A DNA stretch of 64,000 nt, taken from positions 20,853,756 through 20,917,755 of the forward strand of contig JAPTYO010000009.1 in NCBI GenBank assembly GCA_036873135.1, in the 5' to 3' direction. The translations under genes were made by a program, and so were the position numbers. The DNA is from Clarkia xantiana subsp. parviflora. Lineage: Eukaryota; Streptophyta; Magnoliopsida; Myrtales; Onagraceae. The notes under the pieces were generated by a model that saw only the letters and a program-made list of their open reading frames with translations, was not told where the DNA came from and ran no database searches. This document shows positions 31,589-41,553 of the stretch, piece by piece. Positions within the stretch are counted from its first letter, which is position 1. Each line of letters opens with the position of its first letter.

Positions 31589-33290
31589 TTTAAGGAAACT
31601 TGAGCATTTGCATTTCCATAAGCTCATTCCACTCTTACAAAAGAGTTCACAGGCGTTCGTAAGTCTGCATAGAATTAAGCCAAAGGCGATACGACCATCA
31701 TCAACTTGTTGAATCTCCGAATTCAATTATACAACACACTTATATATGCACCATAAAAAAATGTCGCACGTGTATTTCCCTTCGACATATATATAACTAA
31801 AAAACTATATTCGGTTAAAATCATGTGTCTGAAGTTTCAAATTTTAAACTGAAGTGTCAAAGGTTTCAATTTTGTTAAAATTTGGTGTCTCCGTCCAAAA
31901 CTGCAGTTAAATGTAACAGAATTGTATCACATGCTTGACATGTGAGGTGCTAAAATTTAAATTTCAAAACTACCCTTGGTCGATAGTGTGCCCTCACATG
32001 CCCAAGTGAAAAGTCAAAACTACCATTGGTCCAAAAAAAACTCCTCCCAACGCCGGAACCGGCACAAGGCCGCCAGTGACCACCAATCAGGGTCGGATAG
32101 CTCTAATCGGAGCCGTCCGACCCTGATTGGGCCACTGATGGCCCAAATCGGTGCCACAGAGCTCCAGATCGGAGCCACAAAGCTCTGATCTGGAGCTCTG
32201 TGGCTCCGATTCGGGCTCTCGGTGGCCCAATCGGGGCCGGAGACGGGTGACGGTAATCGAAGATGGGGTGTCGCTGGAGACAAGGTGGTTGTAATTTGAC
32301 TCCAGGGGCAATTTCGTCATTTCACACTATCTCAAAAAAAGTAGTAAATTAAACGAAATATTAAAAGGGTAAAAGTATCATTTCACCTCATTATGTTAAA
32401 TGTAACTGCAATTTTGACCGGAAACCCAAATTTTAATAAACTGAAACATTGGACACTCCATTTTAACATTTGAAACTTCAGACACCTGATTTTAACATTT
32501 GGCAAACTTTGGACAGTTTTTTAGTTATTAACCCTAAAATCAATTACATATCAAAAATAAAAACAAGGGGGGTTTGATTAATGTTTCATGAATTTACCAA
32601 GTTAATCGGGCGAACTACTTCACCTCCACCAGTAGAAACAACAATTCGATGCATTATAGACAAACCATCTTCTCAACATAGAAAAAGACAATCTCAACAT
32701 AGTCACAGAAGAGTGAGACCTCAATTTCAATAGCAGTTGGTGAGAAGAGATAGATATACATCAATTTACAGCCCAACTTAGCAGCAATATCTGCAGTGCA
32801 GGAGAAGACTACAACAACATCAGCTACCATCGAGTAGCCATGAATTGTCAGACTTTCAAATACTGTCCCTTATTATATATATATCATCATACAAGTCAAA
32901 AGCAATAAAGCAGGAGCAGCCATCTTTGAAAATTGTTTGAATTTCTGTAACTAAACGTCAGCGATACATTAGAAAGGAGAAAACATACTTTCTAAGGAAA
33001 CCCGAGCATTTGCATTTTCATAAGCGTCACTCCACTCTTCCAAAAGAGTTGGGTGGCAACTGTAAGTCAGCAGAGAAGCCAAAGGCAACCATCATCAACT
33101 TGTTGAATTGGGGTTCATTTATGGCAAAATTATACGACATACGCTTGTATATGCATCATTAGAACTGCAGAGATTCTTCGAGCTATGCTTCTAAAGGGAC
33201 ATCTCCATCATGCATGTATTTTCCACCGGTAGACACAACAATTCAATGCATTAAAACAAATCTTCTGAACATCTCCATCTGGAATAAATG
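31589..33290. repeat. Local direct duplication downstream of the PPR pseudogene
   Basis: A segment at about 31589-31770 is repeated at about 32988-33165 (AAGGAAAC..GAGCATTTGCATTT, CCATCATCAACTTGTTGAAT). The continuation at 32600-32690 matches 33215-33275 (GTAGAAACAACAATTCGATGCATTA). The first copy is split by the foldback element at 31792-32535, so the duplication is older than that insertion. Otherwise non-coding; it may derive from the 3' UTR of an Rf-like PPR gene. Confidence 0.7.
31792..32535. mobile_element. GC-rich foldback element (MULE-like), copy 2
   Basis: The left end TAACTAAAAAACT and right end AGTTTTTTAGTTATTAACCCT are inverted. Subterminal GTGTCTGAAGTTTCAAA is inverted on the right as TTTGAAACTTCAGACACC. 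The core (about 32040-32260) is GC-rich with mirrored GGAGCTCTGTGGC and GCCACAGAGCTCC blocks. The outermost bases match the right end of the transposase-bearing MULE at 41553, supporting cross-mobilisation. Confidence 0.75.
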
Positions 33291-34021
33291 CAGTCAATTC
33301 ACTGTATATTTGTAATTTTTATAAAAAAAATTCCAACACTTGCATAGAACAGAACTGTATACAGATGACTTTAAAATGAAATCGTGAACACTAACTAACC
33401 TCCTTATCTCTAAAGAAGCCTTCACCATAGAACTTGAAAATATCTGTAACACTAAAGCACATCATTATAGAAGAGATGAATATATTATCAATCAGTCAAC
33501 TGCATCATATGGAGGATTAGTACTCAAGCTAGAAAAGACAGCTAGTTTTTGTGTATCCATCGAGAAAAATAATGAATACACACACTAGTACTTAATGAAT
33601 CGATAACTCAGAAAAAAGAACAAAATCTGTGGCAAATTTACTATGAATGTCAAATCGCATAAAAAACAAAATCACAACAAGATACCAATTTATGCACTAA
33701 AGCTATGTCTTCCTGAACAAACAAATATTCATAATGAAGGTTTCTGTCCATGTATAAAAAAGTTGAACTGCTAGAAGAAGCAATGAATGAGACCTGGCAG
33801 TAACTAAAAAAAAGATCGCATGAATCATAATATCACATAAGCACATAATAATAATTATTAAATAAAGGCCAATGTATACTTACCGTAATATCCACAGAAA
33901 GTATGCCGAAGTATCTTCATCATCAGCTATATCAGCTATACATTGGAAGGATCCAATGAGTCATATCTAGTAGCAACTTCATTGTAGATGCATATACGGA
34001 GAAACCAAAATTACACATCTC
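33291..34021. other. Intergenic, 3' flank of the PPR pseudogene
   Basis: AT-rich sequence on the 3' side of the minus-strand PPR pseudogene; no gene or repeat recognised. Confidence 0.4.
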
Positions 34022-35679
34022 TCAAACAAGTTCTGCAACTTTAGACATTTCATTATGTTTTACAAACTCTCTTATTAAGACATTGTAGGTGGCAGCATTT
34101 GGTGAAAATCCTTTATCCTTCATTTCACCCAACACCTTGAGTGCTTCACTTCTCCTGTCACCCTTACATAATCCATTCATCAATGTGTTATATGTGACAG
34201 TGTTCGGTTTCAACCTTTTGCTCTCTAGGGAACTGAACAATTCCATCGCGGAGTCAACTTTCCCAGAGATGCACATCTCATTCAAGAGAATATTGTAAAT
34301 GACAATATCTGTTTTAACATTTCTATTTTCCATGTATTGAGTTAAACGCATCGCCTTATCCAAATATTTATGTTTACACAAACCATTCAACAAAACCTTA
34401 TAAGTTGTTAGATTTGGACTATGACCAGTAGCATGCATTTCACTAAAAAAACTTTATTGCAGCATCAACATTACCAATATTGCAAAACCCACCTACACGA
34501 ATGTTGTGTGTGACAACGGTAGGAACCAAGCCTCTATCACACATTTCACGGTAAAGATTTAGAGCCTCGTCAACTCTATAAACTTTGCAACCCATTAATC
34601 AATGTGTTATAGGTTACAACATTAGCGGAATAACCCTTTTCGACCATCACATTAAGTAGTCTACGAGCTTCATCGACTTGATTTTGAATGCAATAGCCGT
34701 TCATCAACGAACTATATGTGACTACGTTTGGCTCTATGCCTCTCGCAATCATAGTATCGAAAGAGCATTTTGCTTCAAAAATCATCCCTTGCTTACCTAT
34801 TGCACTAATTATGATACTGAACACACGAACATCAGGAATTATTCCCTTTTCAAGCATCTGGTTGAAGAATTTGTTAACCTCATCCCAATGGCCAAAATTG
34901 CAAAGAGCTTCAAACAAAGAGCCGTACATTACAACATTAGGTTGTACGCCATCTACAATCATCTTCTCCAACAAAAACCTGACTTCTTTCCAACTTCCTA
35001 AAAGGCACAAGCAATTTACTATAGAGTTGTAAGTGACTGGTTTAGTTCCTTTGTCGAACATCTTGAATAACAGTAAAACGGCTTGTTTCCAGTACCCTCC
35101 ATTACACAGACCATGAATTAAAGAGCTATAAGTGAATATATTAGGTTGAATACCGTTTTCGGTCATAATTTGTAATTGGCTAAAAGCTTCAACTATTTCC
35201 CCATTCTTGCAGAGACAACTTATCACAGTGTTGTATGTTCTCACATTAACTAAATCACTGCTCTTGCACCTTTTGAGTAACTCAATGGCTAAATCTATAC
35301 ACCCAAAGCTCAATAAACCCTTAATCATGGCTCCATATGTAACTGCATTAGGCCTAAAGCCTTTGTCTCCCATTTCATCCACCAAACTCACTGCCCGTAG
35401 AACTTTTCCATTCATAGAGAGACCATTGACTAGAGTGGTCAGAGTTATCAAATTAGGCTCAAATCCAAGTTTGATGATTCTGCTTAGCACAATAAATGCA
35501 AGGTCTTCAGCTTTTAAATTGCAGAGACAATTGATCAAAATACTGCAAGAATAATCATCCAATCCAATCCCAGCCAAGTAGATATTATCAATCAGCCTCA
35601 CAACAACAGACTGTTTCTTCATCCCGACTAGTACGCTTAAAATTCGGTTAAAATCGATGATCGGAGGTAGGGGACGCAT

Positions 35680-36548
35680 GAACTATCACCCATGTTAACG
35701 GGAGAGGTCTGAAATTTAAAAAGTTAATAACAGAGGTCTGAAATTTCTGTTTTGTTGATAACAGCGGTCTCCGTTAGTTTTTTCCGTTAAAACTAACGGA
35801 AGTTGGTCACATGCTTGGCATGTGACCGGAAATTAAATAAAATTCCAAAAATGCCCTTCTATCAAGTGTGCCCCTCACATGCATGGAGTGAAAAGACCAA
35901 AATGCCCTTGAAGCCACCACGGTACTCCGGCGACCACCAATCGTACTCCGGCGACCACCACCGTACTCCAGCGACCACCACCAAGGCTCCGATTGGGCCA
36001 AAATCGGAGCCACCGGCCCCGATTGGGCTCCGATCGGAGCCACCGGCCTCGATTGGACTCCGATCGGGGCCAAAAAAGCTCCGATCGGAGCTTTTTTGGC
36101 CCCGATCGGAGCTTTTTGGCCCCGATCGGAGCTTTTTGGCCCCGATCGGAGCTTTTTGGCTCCGATTGGAGCTTTTTTGGCCCCGTGGTGGCCGGAGTCG
36201 GGTCGCCGGAGCCTAGGTGGTGGTCGTCGGAGTCGAGGTGGTGGTCGCCGAAGTCGGGTGGTGGTGGCCGGAGTCGGGTGGTGGTGGCCGGAGTTGGGTG
36301 GTTTTAATTTGACTTTAGGGGTAAAATTGTCATTTCACATTTCCTTAAATAAGATATTAAATAAAACAAAATATTAAAGGGGCAAAAATGTCATTTCACA
36401 CAATTCTGTTAAATTTAACCCTAAAAATGGACGGAAAACCTCAAATCAACAAAATTGTAATTTCAGACTTCTGTTATTAACTTTTTAAATTTCAGACCTC
36501 TCCCGTTAACATGGGTGATAGTTCAGACCTTTCATAGGTTCTTAACCC
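35680..36548. mobile_element. GC-rich foldback element (MULE-like), copy 3
   Basis: The left arm GAACTATCACCCATGTTAAC (35680) is inverted at the right, and GAGGTCTGAAATTT recurs as in copy 1. The right end continues to AGGTTCTTAACCC (36548), but the left arm lacks this last ~25 bases and joins the PPR coding sequence directly. The core has ACTCCGGCGACCACC repeats facing GGTGGTCGCCGGAGT-like repeats. No transposase. Confidence 0.8.
36078..36184. repeat. Tandem array of palindromic 20-bp units
   Basis: CCCGATCGGAGCTTTTTGGC repeats with a 20-base period at 36101, 36121 and 36141, with diverged units on both sides. Each unit contains the palindrome CTCCGATCGGAG or a close form. It forms the centre of foldback copy 3. 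Confidence 0.85.
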
Positions 36549-36571
36549 ATCTTCAAATCCATCAACCATCT

Positions 36572-36849
36572 TGTTATGGGATTAAATAAGTATTGGGGTC
36601 TTTTTATTGAGTTTAATAGTTAAGGGGTTAATTGAGTTATGTTGGGTTTATATATGCTGGTTGTACTGAGAAGAAAGTTAACAATGAAATGAATATTTGT
36701 TCTTCTTCTCTACGGCTGAGGCTTTGTTTTTCTTCTTCTCGTCTCAATTCTGATTAACTCTATCTTCTTCTCTTGAACCCAATATCCTCTCTAGGGTTTT
36801 CTTCTTCTACTTGATCAATTTATTGTTACGATCGGTTTGGATCGTAACA
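36572..36849. repeat. 278-bp solo LTR (TRIM-like) with 5-bp TSD
   Basis: The ends TGTTA (36572) and TAACA (to 36849) form TG..CA inverted termini, and both flanks carry the 5-bp direct repeat CATCT (36567-36571, 36850-36854). Inside are TTTATATATGCTGG (TATA-like) and pyrimidine-rich TTCTTCTTCTC tracts typical of small plant LTRs. No internal region or second LTR. It interrupts the 5' part of the Rf-like PPR pseudogene. Confidence 0.9.
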
Positions 36850-37246
36850 CATCTTGCATTTGCTCCTCACATGATTCAGAAACTAGTGAGATTCACTCAA
36901 ATCGGCCGTAGGTGAAGAAGAAGAAGTATAAAGCTTTTTCTCTTTCCCAGAGAGGGAAGGAGCAGCGAAAAGTGTCTTACCAATTCGATTGATGAAGGAA
37001 TCACCAGCACCATTACCACCGGCCGGCGATGAGGATGATGAAATTAAAATGATAGTAGGGACGGAGAAGAAGAGAGGCAGCTCTTGAAGACGCCATGAAC
37101 TAAAATCTGGAATTTTAAGCGACGGGAAGAATGGTAGGAGGAGGGAATTAGGGTTTGACAATTGAGATGTTAGTGAAGAAGCTGCAGATCCGCAGCACAT
37201 TGACTAGTTGACTACTATACAGCGAGAAATTCTACACTGCCTCGGC

Positions 37247-37273
37247 GCCACCAGGTGGCCTCCACCTGGTGGC
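37247..37273. other. Perfect 12-bp hairpin
   Basis: GCCACCAGGTGG, loop CCT, then CCACCTGGTGGC: a perfect GC-rich stem in AT-rich surroundings, about 50 bases upstream (minus sense) of the PPR-side ATG at 37200 and near the left limit of the MULE. It could be the remnant of an element end; function unknown. Confidence 0.6.
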
Positions 37274-37352
37274 ACGCCCTCCTATACGGCAACGCTAGTG
37301 AGTTAATATTTTGTTAATTTCAGACTTCTCTTTTTAAATTCTCTTTTTAAAT

Positions 37353-37714
37353 AACTAGACACCCAATTTCAACAAACCTAAATAACTAGAAACTTAGTTT
37401 CAAAAAACTTAAATAACTAGACACCTTATTTCAACAAGCCTAAATAACTAGACACCTAATTTCAACAAGCTGATATAACTAGACACCCAATTTCAACAAA
37501 CCTAAATAACTGGAAACTTAGTTTCAAAAAACTTAAATAACTAGACACCTTATTTCAACAAGCCTAAATAACTAGACACCTAATTTCAACAAGCTGATAT
37601 AACTAGACACCCATTTTCAACAAACCTAAATAACTAGAAACTTAGTTTCAACAAACTTAAATAACTACACATCTAATTTCGACAAACATAACTAGACACT
37701 AAATTTTAACAACA
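37353..37714. repeat. Higher-order tandem array, 31-bp units in a 124-bp period
   Basis: Units of 31 bases beginning AACTAGA, in the order cACCCAATTTCAACAAACC, aACTTAGTTTC, cACCTTATTTC, cACCTAATTTC, repeat as a block of four. Block starts at 37353, 37477 and 37601 are exactly 124 bases apart; the last block is degenerate. Related sequence in inverted orientation (GTTGATTTTAGGTGTCTGG) lies at about 40020-40130 next to the transposase start. Confidence 0.9.
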
Positions 37715-37786
37715 GTACATGACAGTACACCCACGTCAACACATCTGAGTCTTCAAACAAAAAATTTTAAATTACAAGAACCATAC

Positions 37787-39925
37787 CTTTTGTCTGTCAG
37801 ACATGATGACCCAACCCCTTTCACCTCGACCCGTGCCTATATCTTTCATGAGAAGGTCCAGAAACCACTGCCAGGAATCATACCTTTCAGCCTCAACCCA
37901 AGCAATCGCAATAGGGAATAACCCGTTGTTTGGATCTTGACCGACAGCCGATAACAGTTGGCCTTGTTCAGGCCCTTTGAGGTGGCAGCCGTCTAGTCCA
38001 AAGAACGGTCTGCATCCATCTCTAAAGCCGATCTTACATGCTTGTAAGCACATGTAAAACCGCTGAAACCTCCCACCATGCAACTGGACCTTCACTGTAC
38101 TCCCTGGATTGGCTTCACGTACGGCAAACGCATAGTCCCACAGTTTCCCAAACTGCTTTTCTCTCTCTCCATTGATGATGGTATCCATCTTCTTGCAAGC
38201 ATTAAACACTGTGAATCGGCTAACATCAAAGTGTCTATCTGTGGCGAGCTCTTTCACAATGTACCCAGGGGTTAGTCTTTGTTCCCTGTACTTGTTGAGA
38301 TAGTGTCGAACTATCCACTTAACGTTCATTTGACTGCTCTTAAACACTTGACAGTGCTTTCCATGCTTGTTATGGAAGGTCTTAATCTGAAACAAAACAA
38401 ACTTACAGTTAATAAATTTTCAACTTTAAACTTCAACTTGATAAGCATAATGGACCAAAATATTGATTCACATTGTACCTGGAGACTGTCCTCATTCTGA
38501 AGTTTGGACACATAGATCCTCCAACCGCAGTTTTGCTTACAAACCGCTTCCAACTTGTCCTGCCCGTTGTTCCTTAACTTGTATGCGTATCTATGAGCTA
38601 AGCTATGCTCAGCCAATGCAAGGCGGAATGCTTCAGCACTGGCAAATAACAGACCCACCTTCAAATCTGGTGTCGGGGCATTCGCATTATCGTCCATCTT
38701 GAATTCTGGGAACCTCGAATGACTATCAACGTCATCAGCATTGGACCGCTCCGGACTTACAAGACTGTCGCTGTGGTGAAGCAATTCTGAGTCTGTGTCT
38801 TCAATGGGGGCACCAATCATATCATGCCATAACTTATCTTCATCAAGGACTCCTCCCTCAGTTCGTGTTTGGTTTTCCTCTACACAAACGAGACGCAAAC
38901 ATGTATTAGTTAGGTGTTCGTAACATAAGGATAAAATGACGATGCATGTACGATAACTTACCCCCTAGATTGCACGTCTCGACAACAGGTGTACCGTCAA
39001 CAGGTGTACGATTCTTTCTTTGGGTGGAAACATTCATTTTCTTCTTCCCAGCGGCTATTTCTCTTCTCCTTTCAAGTTCCTTTTGCTTCTCCAAGGTCGC
39101 CTTCTCCCTGTCCAACGCAGCCTTCTCCTTCTCCTTCTCCTTCTCAATGGTGGCTGTCTCGTTGGCAATTGCTTCCCAGATTTCTGTATCACCTCGCTCT
39201 GTATCATCCAAAGTATGAAAGTCTTCATCTGAACTGTGCAATTCGTCATCCGTGCTATGAACGTCGACACCATCTTTAGGCCGCCAATTTTCATCTGACA
39301 CCGAACAATCTGGATCAGACATAATAACCTCTTCTTCTTGCTCGTGTTCTTCTTCTGTATCATTTTCTTCGGTTGAAGATTCGATGTCATATGTTTGTGC
39401 AGATGGCGGTACACCTACAGGAATTGGACCTCCAGAACTGTCACTATTTGCTGCTGCAGCCTTGGACAAACTGTCCTTCAATTCTTGCATACACTTCAAT
39501 AAATAATCAGTATTCATTAGGTCTTCATCGGTTGGGTTATAGTACTCCCCCTCGACATCGGGTCTTCGAGATGAACCCTGAACATGACCTGATCCAACAT
39601 TATCAACTCCTCCAACATTGCTCTTCACCAAGAAAAGCTGCAGCAGCGTACCTTCAGGATGGTTTTGTAACACTTCATTCCAGTCTGAACTACACATCAC
39701 CAACTGCAATGACATTCCCTCACCGCCATACTTTCTGTAATTTATGTGCTCCCACTGGGGGTACCCATACTTGTCCGTCAACACTCGAAGTAGCTTCGTG
39801 TACTCATATGATCTTGTAATCTCTAAGTAGTTCAATTGCCCCACGTACTGACTAAGGCTGCCATCATCCTCAACTACAAAGGCACCATGATGATTGATTG
39901 CTAAAATGATCGGTTCAGTAGCCAT
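37787..39925 (-). pseudogene. MudrA-type MULE transposase, C-terminal part missing
   Basis: Three exons: 38962-39925, 38479-38879 and 37787-38386, all with good splice sites and consistent phase, giving 655 codons that end at a donor (AAAAG|GTATGG) with no further exon found. Residues 1-90 look like the PB1-like domain common at the N-terminus of plant MULE proteins (AINHHGAFVVEDDG, YRKYGGEG). An acidic linker and a K/E coiled coil (about 255-300) follow. The MudrA N-terminal zinc-binding region is at about 380-480 (RLALAEHSLAHRYAYK, CKQNCGWRIYV, KHGKHC). The DDE-type MULE core begins FFGLDGCHLKG (first Asp about 587) and runs to WVIMSDRQK (second Asp about 652). The region with the final Glu and the SWIM zinc finger is absent, so the enzyme should be inactive unless a distant exon exists. 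Confidence 0.88.
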
Positions 39926-40420
39926 CTTTGAAAATTCTGCACATCAACAAGTTCAATCAAAATTAGATAAACAATACAGACTAATATTTCATACTGAAAA
40001 CTACATCTTAGAACTTCAAACATGAACTATTAATCTTGTTGATATTACATGTCTGAAAGTTTAGACTTGTTAAAACAAAATGTCTGAAATTTGTTCCTTG
40101 TTGATTTTAGGTGTCTGGTATTATTCAAATAGTTGGTATTTGGTGTATGTCAAAAAACAGACACAACAATATAACTCAACAATGTAACTCAACAATGTAT
40201 GTTTATAATCTTTTAAACAACAAACATTTCCCAAATTATGTATTCTATTTGTATAAATCTCAAATTCTTAGTTTTAAAGACATATCCAGAACTGATTAAT
40301 CCAATTTTGTTGTCCAAAAATAATCCAATTTATTTTTTTCCAGAATCTTATATTTTGCAGAATCTTTGTTTCTACACATTTATTTTTTCCAGAATCTTAG
40401 TTTATGATGCTGTCTATCTT

Positions 40421-40950
40421 GTCCATATAGATTCAGTTTTTAACCTTTAGTATAACGAAAATTCAAAACCAACCATAACTTGATAAAGTTTCAGTTTTTC
40501 TTCCATAAATGTGTCCAAAATCAACAACAACTGAGTTATACTACAACCAAAAATCTTATTCACAAAAAAAATTGAAGACTTTATGAAAATCCACTTCAAT
40601 TTCAACATAGTGCTCATACCCATAACTGATTACAACAAATTCTGCAAGTTACAATTTTTCAGCCTAAAAAAGGTCGAACTTTTCTACAAAACTAACTTCT
40701 CACACTTAAATCCAACAATTTGTCCATATAGATTCAGTTTTTAACCCCCAAGTATACCGAAAATTCAAAACCAACCATAACTTGATACCAAACCAGTTTT
40801 TCTTCCATGAATGTGTCCGAAATCAACAACAACCGAGTTATACCACTACCAAAAACCATATTCACAACAAAAATTGAACACTTTACTAAAATCCACTTCA
40901 GTTCCAACACAGTGTTGAAACTCATAACCGATTACAACAGTTTTAACCAA
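40421..40950. repeat. Tandem duplication, 301-bp period, in the MULE 5' region
   Basis: GTCCATATAGATTCAGTTTTTAACC at 40421 recurs at 40722, and the following ~225 bases (AACCAACCATAACTTGATA, TCTTCCATRAATGTGTCC) match with few changes. It lies between the transposase start and the right TIR. Non-coding. Confidence 0.85.
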
Positions 40951-41553
40951 AATAGGAGCAGATTTACCTTCACAAACGCGAACCCAACAAAACCCAAGAC
41001 TTGATTTCGTCCTTCCCTTGCCGTTACATACCCGTCACCTTCCCTGAAAGTATCCTTTTTCCAAGTCGTCACCTTTATGCCGGAAATCGGACAACAATGT
41101 CGCTGGAACCACCAGAAATCGCCGGCGAACCCTCCACCACGAAACCCTAGTTTTGGTTTTCTGTTCTTGAGGTTTTGGGGAAAATATGGAAGTTGAGTGA
41201 AGAAAATAACTTTGGAAGAGTGTGATCAGAAAGAATTAATAGCAGAAGTGACATGTCTGGAAGAAGAAGAGGCGCGCTCTGGGTTAATTTTTCCACCAAG
41301 GGGTATTTTCGTCATTTACTTCGGTCACGTGAGGGGCACAAGGAGACGCAGGGTCAATTTTGGAATTAAATTTCTTACCATCGCACATGACATGCACGTG
41401 ACAGTTTTCTGTCTAAGTTAACAGTTTTTTTGGACGGAGACACTCCATTTTAACAAAACTGAAACCTTGGACACTTTATTTTAACAAATGAATCTTCAGA
41501 CAGCTGATTTTAACATAGGGCAAACCTTGGACAGTTTTTTAGTTATTAACCCT

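Larger units (their letters stand above)
34022..37200 (-). pseudogene. Rf-like (P-class) PPR gene, broken by two insertions, frameshifts and a stop
   Basis: PPR proteins of the Restorer-of-fertility-like clade bind organelle RNA. The main pieces (34576-35679 and 34022-34438) hold about 14 tandem 35-residue P-type motifs such as PNVVTYSSLMNGYCIQNQVD. The N-terminal MRPLPPIIDFNRIL is typical of Rf-like proteins. Between them the frame is lost twice by one base: near 34590 (GLQSL instead of a GLCKV-type helix) and at a T-run near 34447; the shifted frame in between still reads PPR (REMCDRGLVPTVVTHN). The start of the 35679 frame abuts a foldback element (35680-36548). Beyond it, 36549-36571 and 36855 onward read FLNHVRSKCKMVDGFED, which resembles the segment before MRPLP in this clade, preceded by TAG at 36883-36885 and then a 105-codon frame from ATG 37200. 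A solo LTR also sits in this segment. Confidence 0.88.
37301..41553 (-). mobile_element. Mutator-like element (MULE) with truncated MudrA gene
   Basis: The right end (about 41400-41553) is a MULE TIR: GGACAGTTTTTTAGTTATTAACCC at the edge and repeated TTTTAACA..GAAACCTTGGACAC inside, matching the right end of foldback copy 2. The transposase gene runs on the minus strand. The left TIR was not found: after the last coding exon there is a tandem array (37353-37714) and then unrelated DNA. So the left end, with the last part of the transposase, is missing. The left coordinate is a guess. Confidence 0.8.

Noticed and set aside
36883..37200. Independent minus-strand gene of 105 codons
   Set aside because: It ends in TAG directly followed, in the same frame, by the FLNHVRSKCKMVDGFED stretch typical of Rf-like PPR N-termini, so it is better read as the 5' end of the PPR pseudogene.
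37353..37714. CRISPR-like array
   Set aside because: The 31-base units are contiguous diverged repeats without unique spacers, inside a plant MULE; this is a tandem repeat.
38946..39279. Plus-strand frames rich in F, S and L
   Set aside because: Antisense shadow of the K/E-rich coiled coil of the minus-strand transposase.
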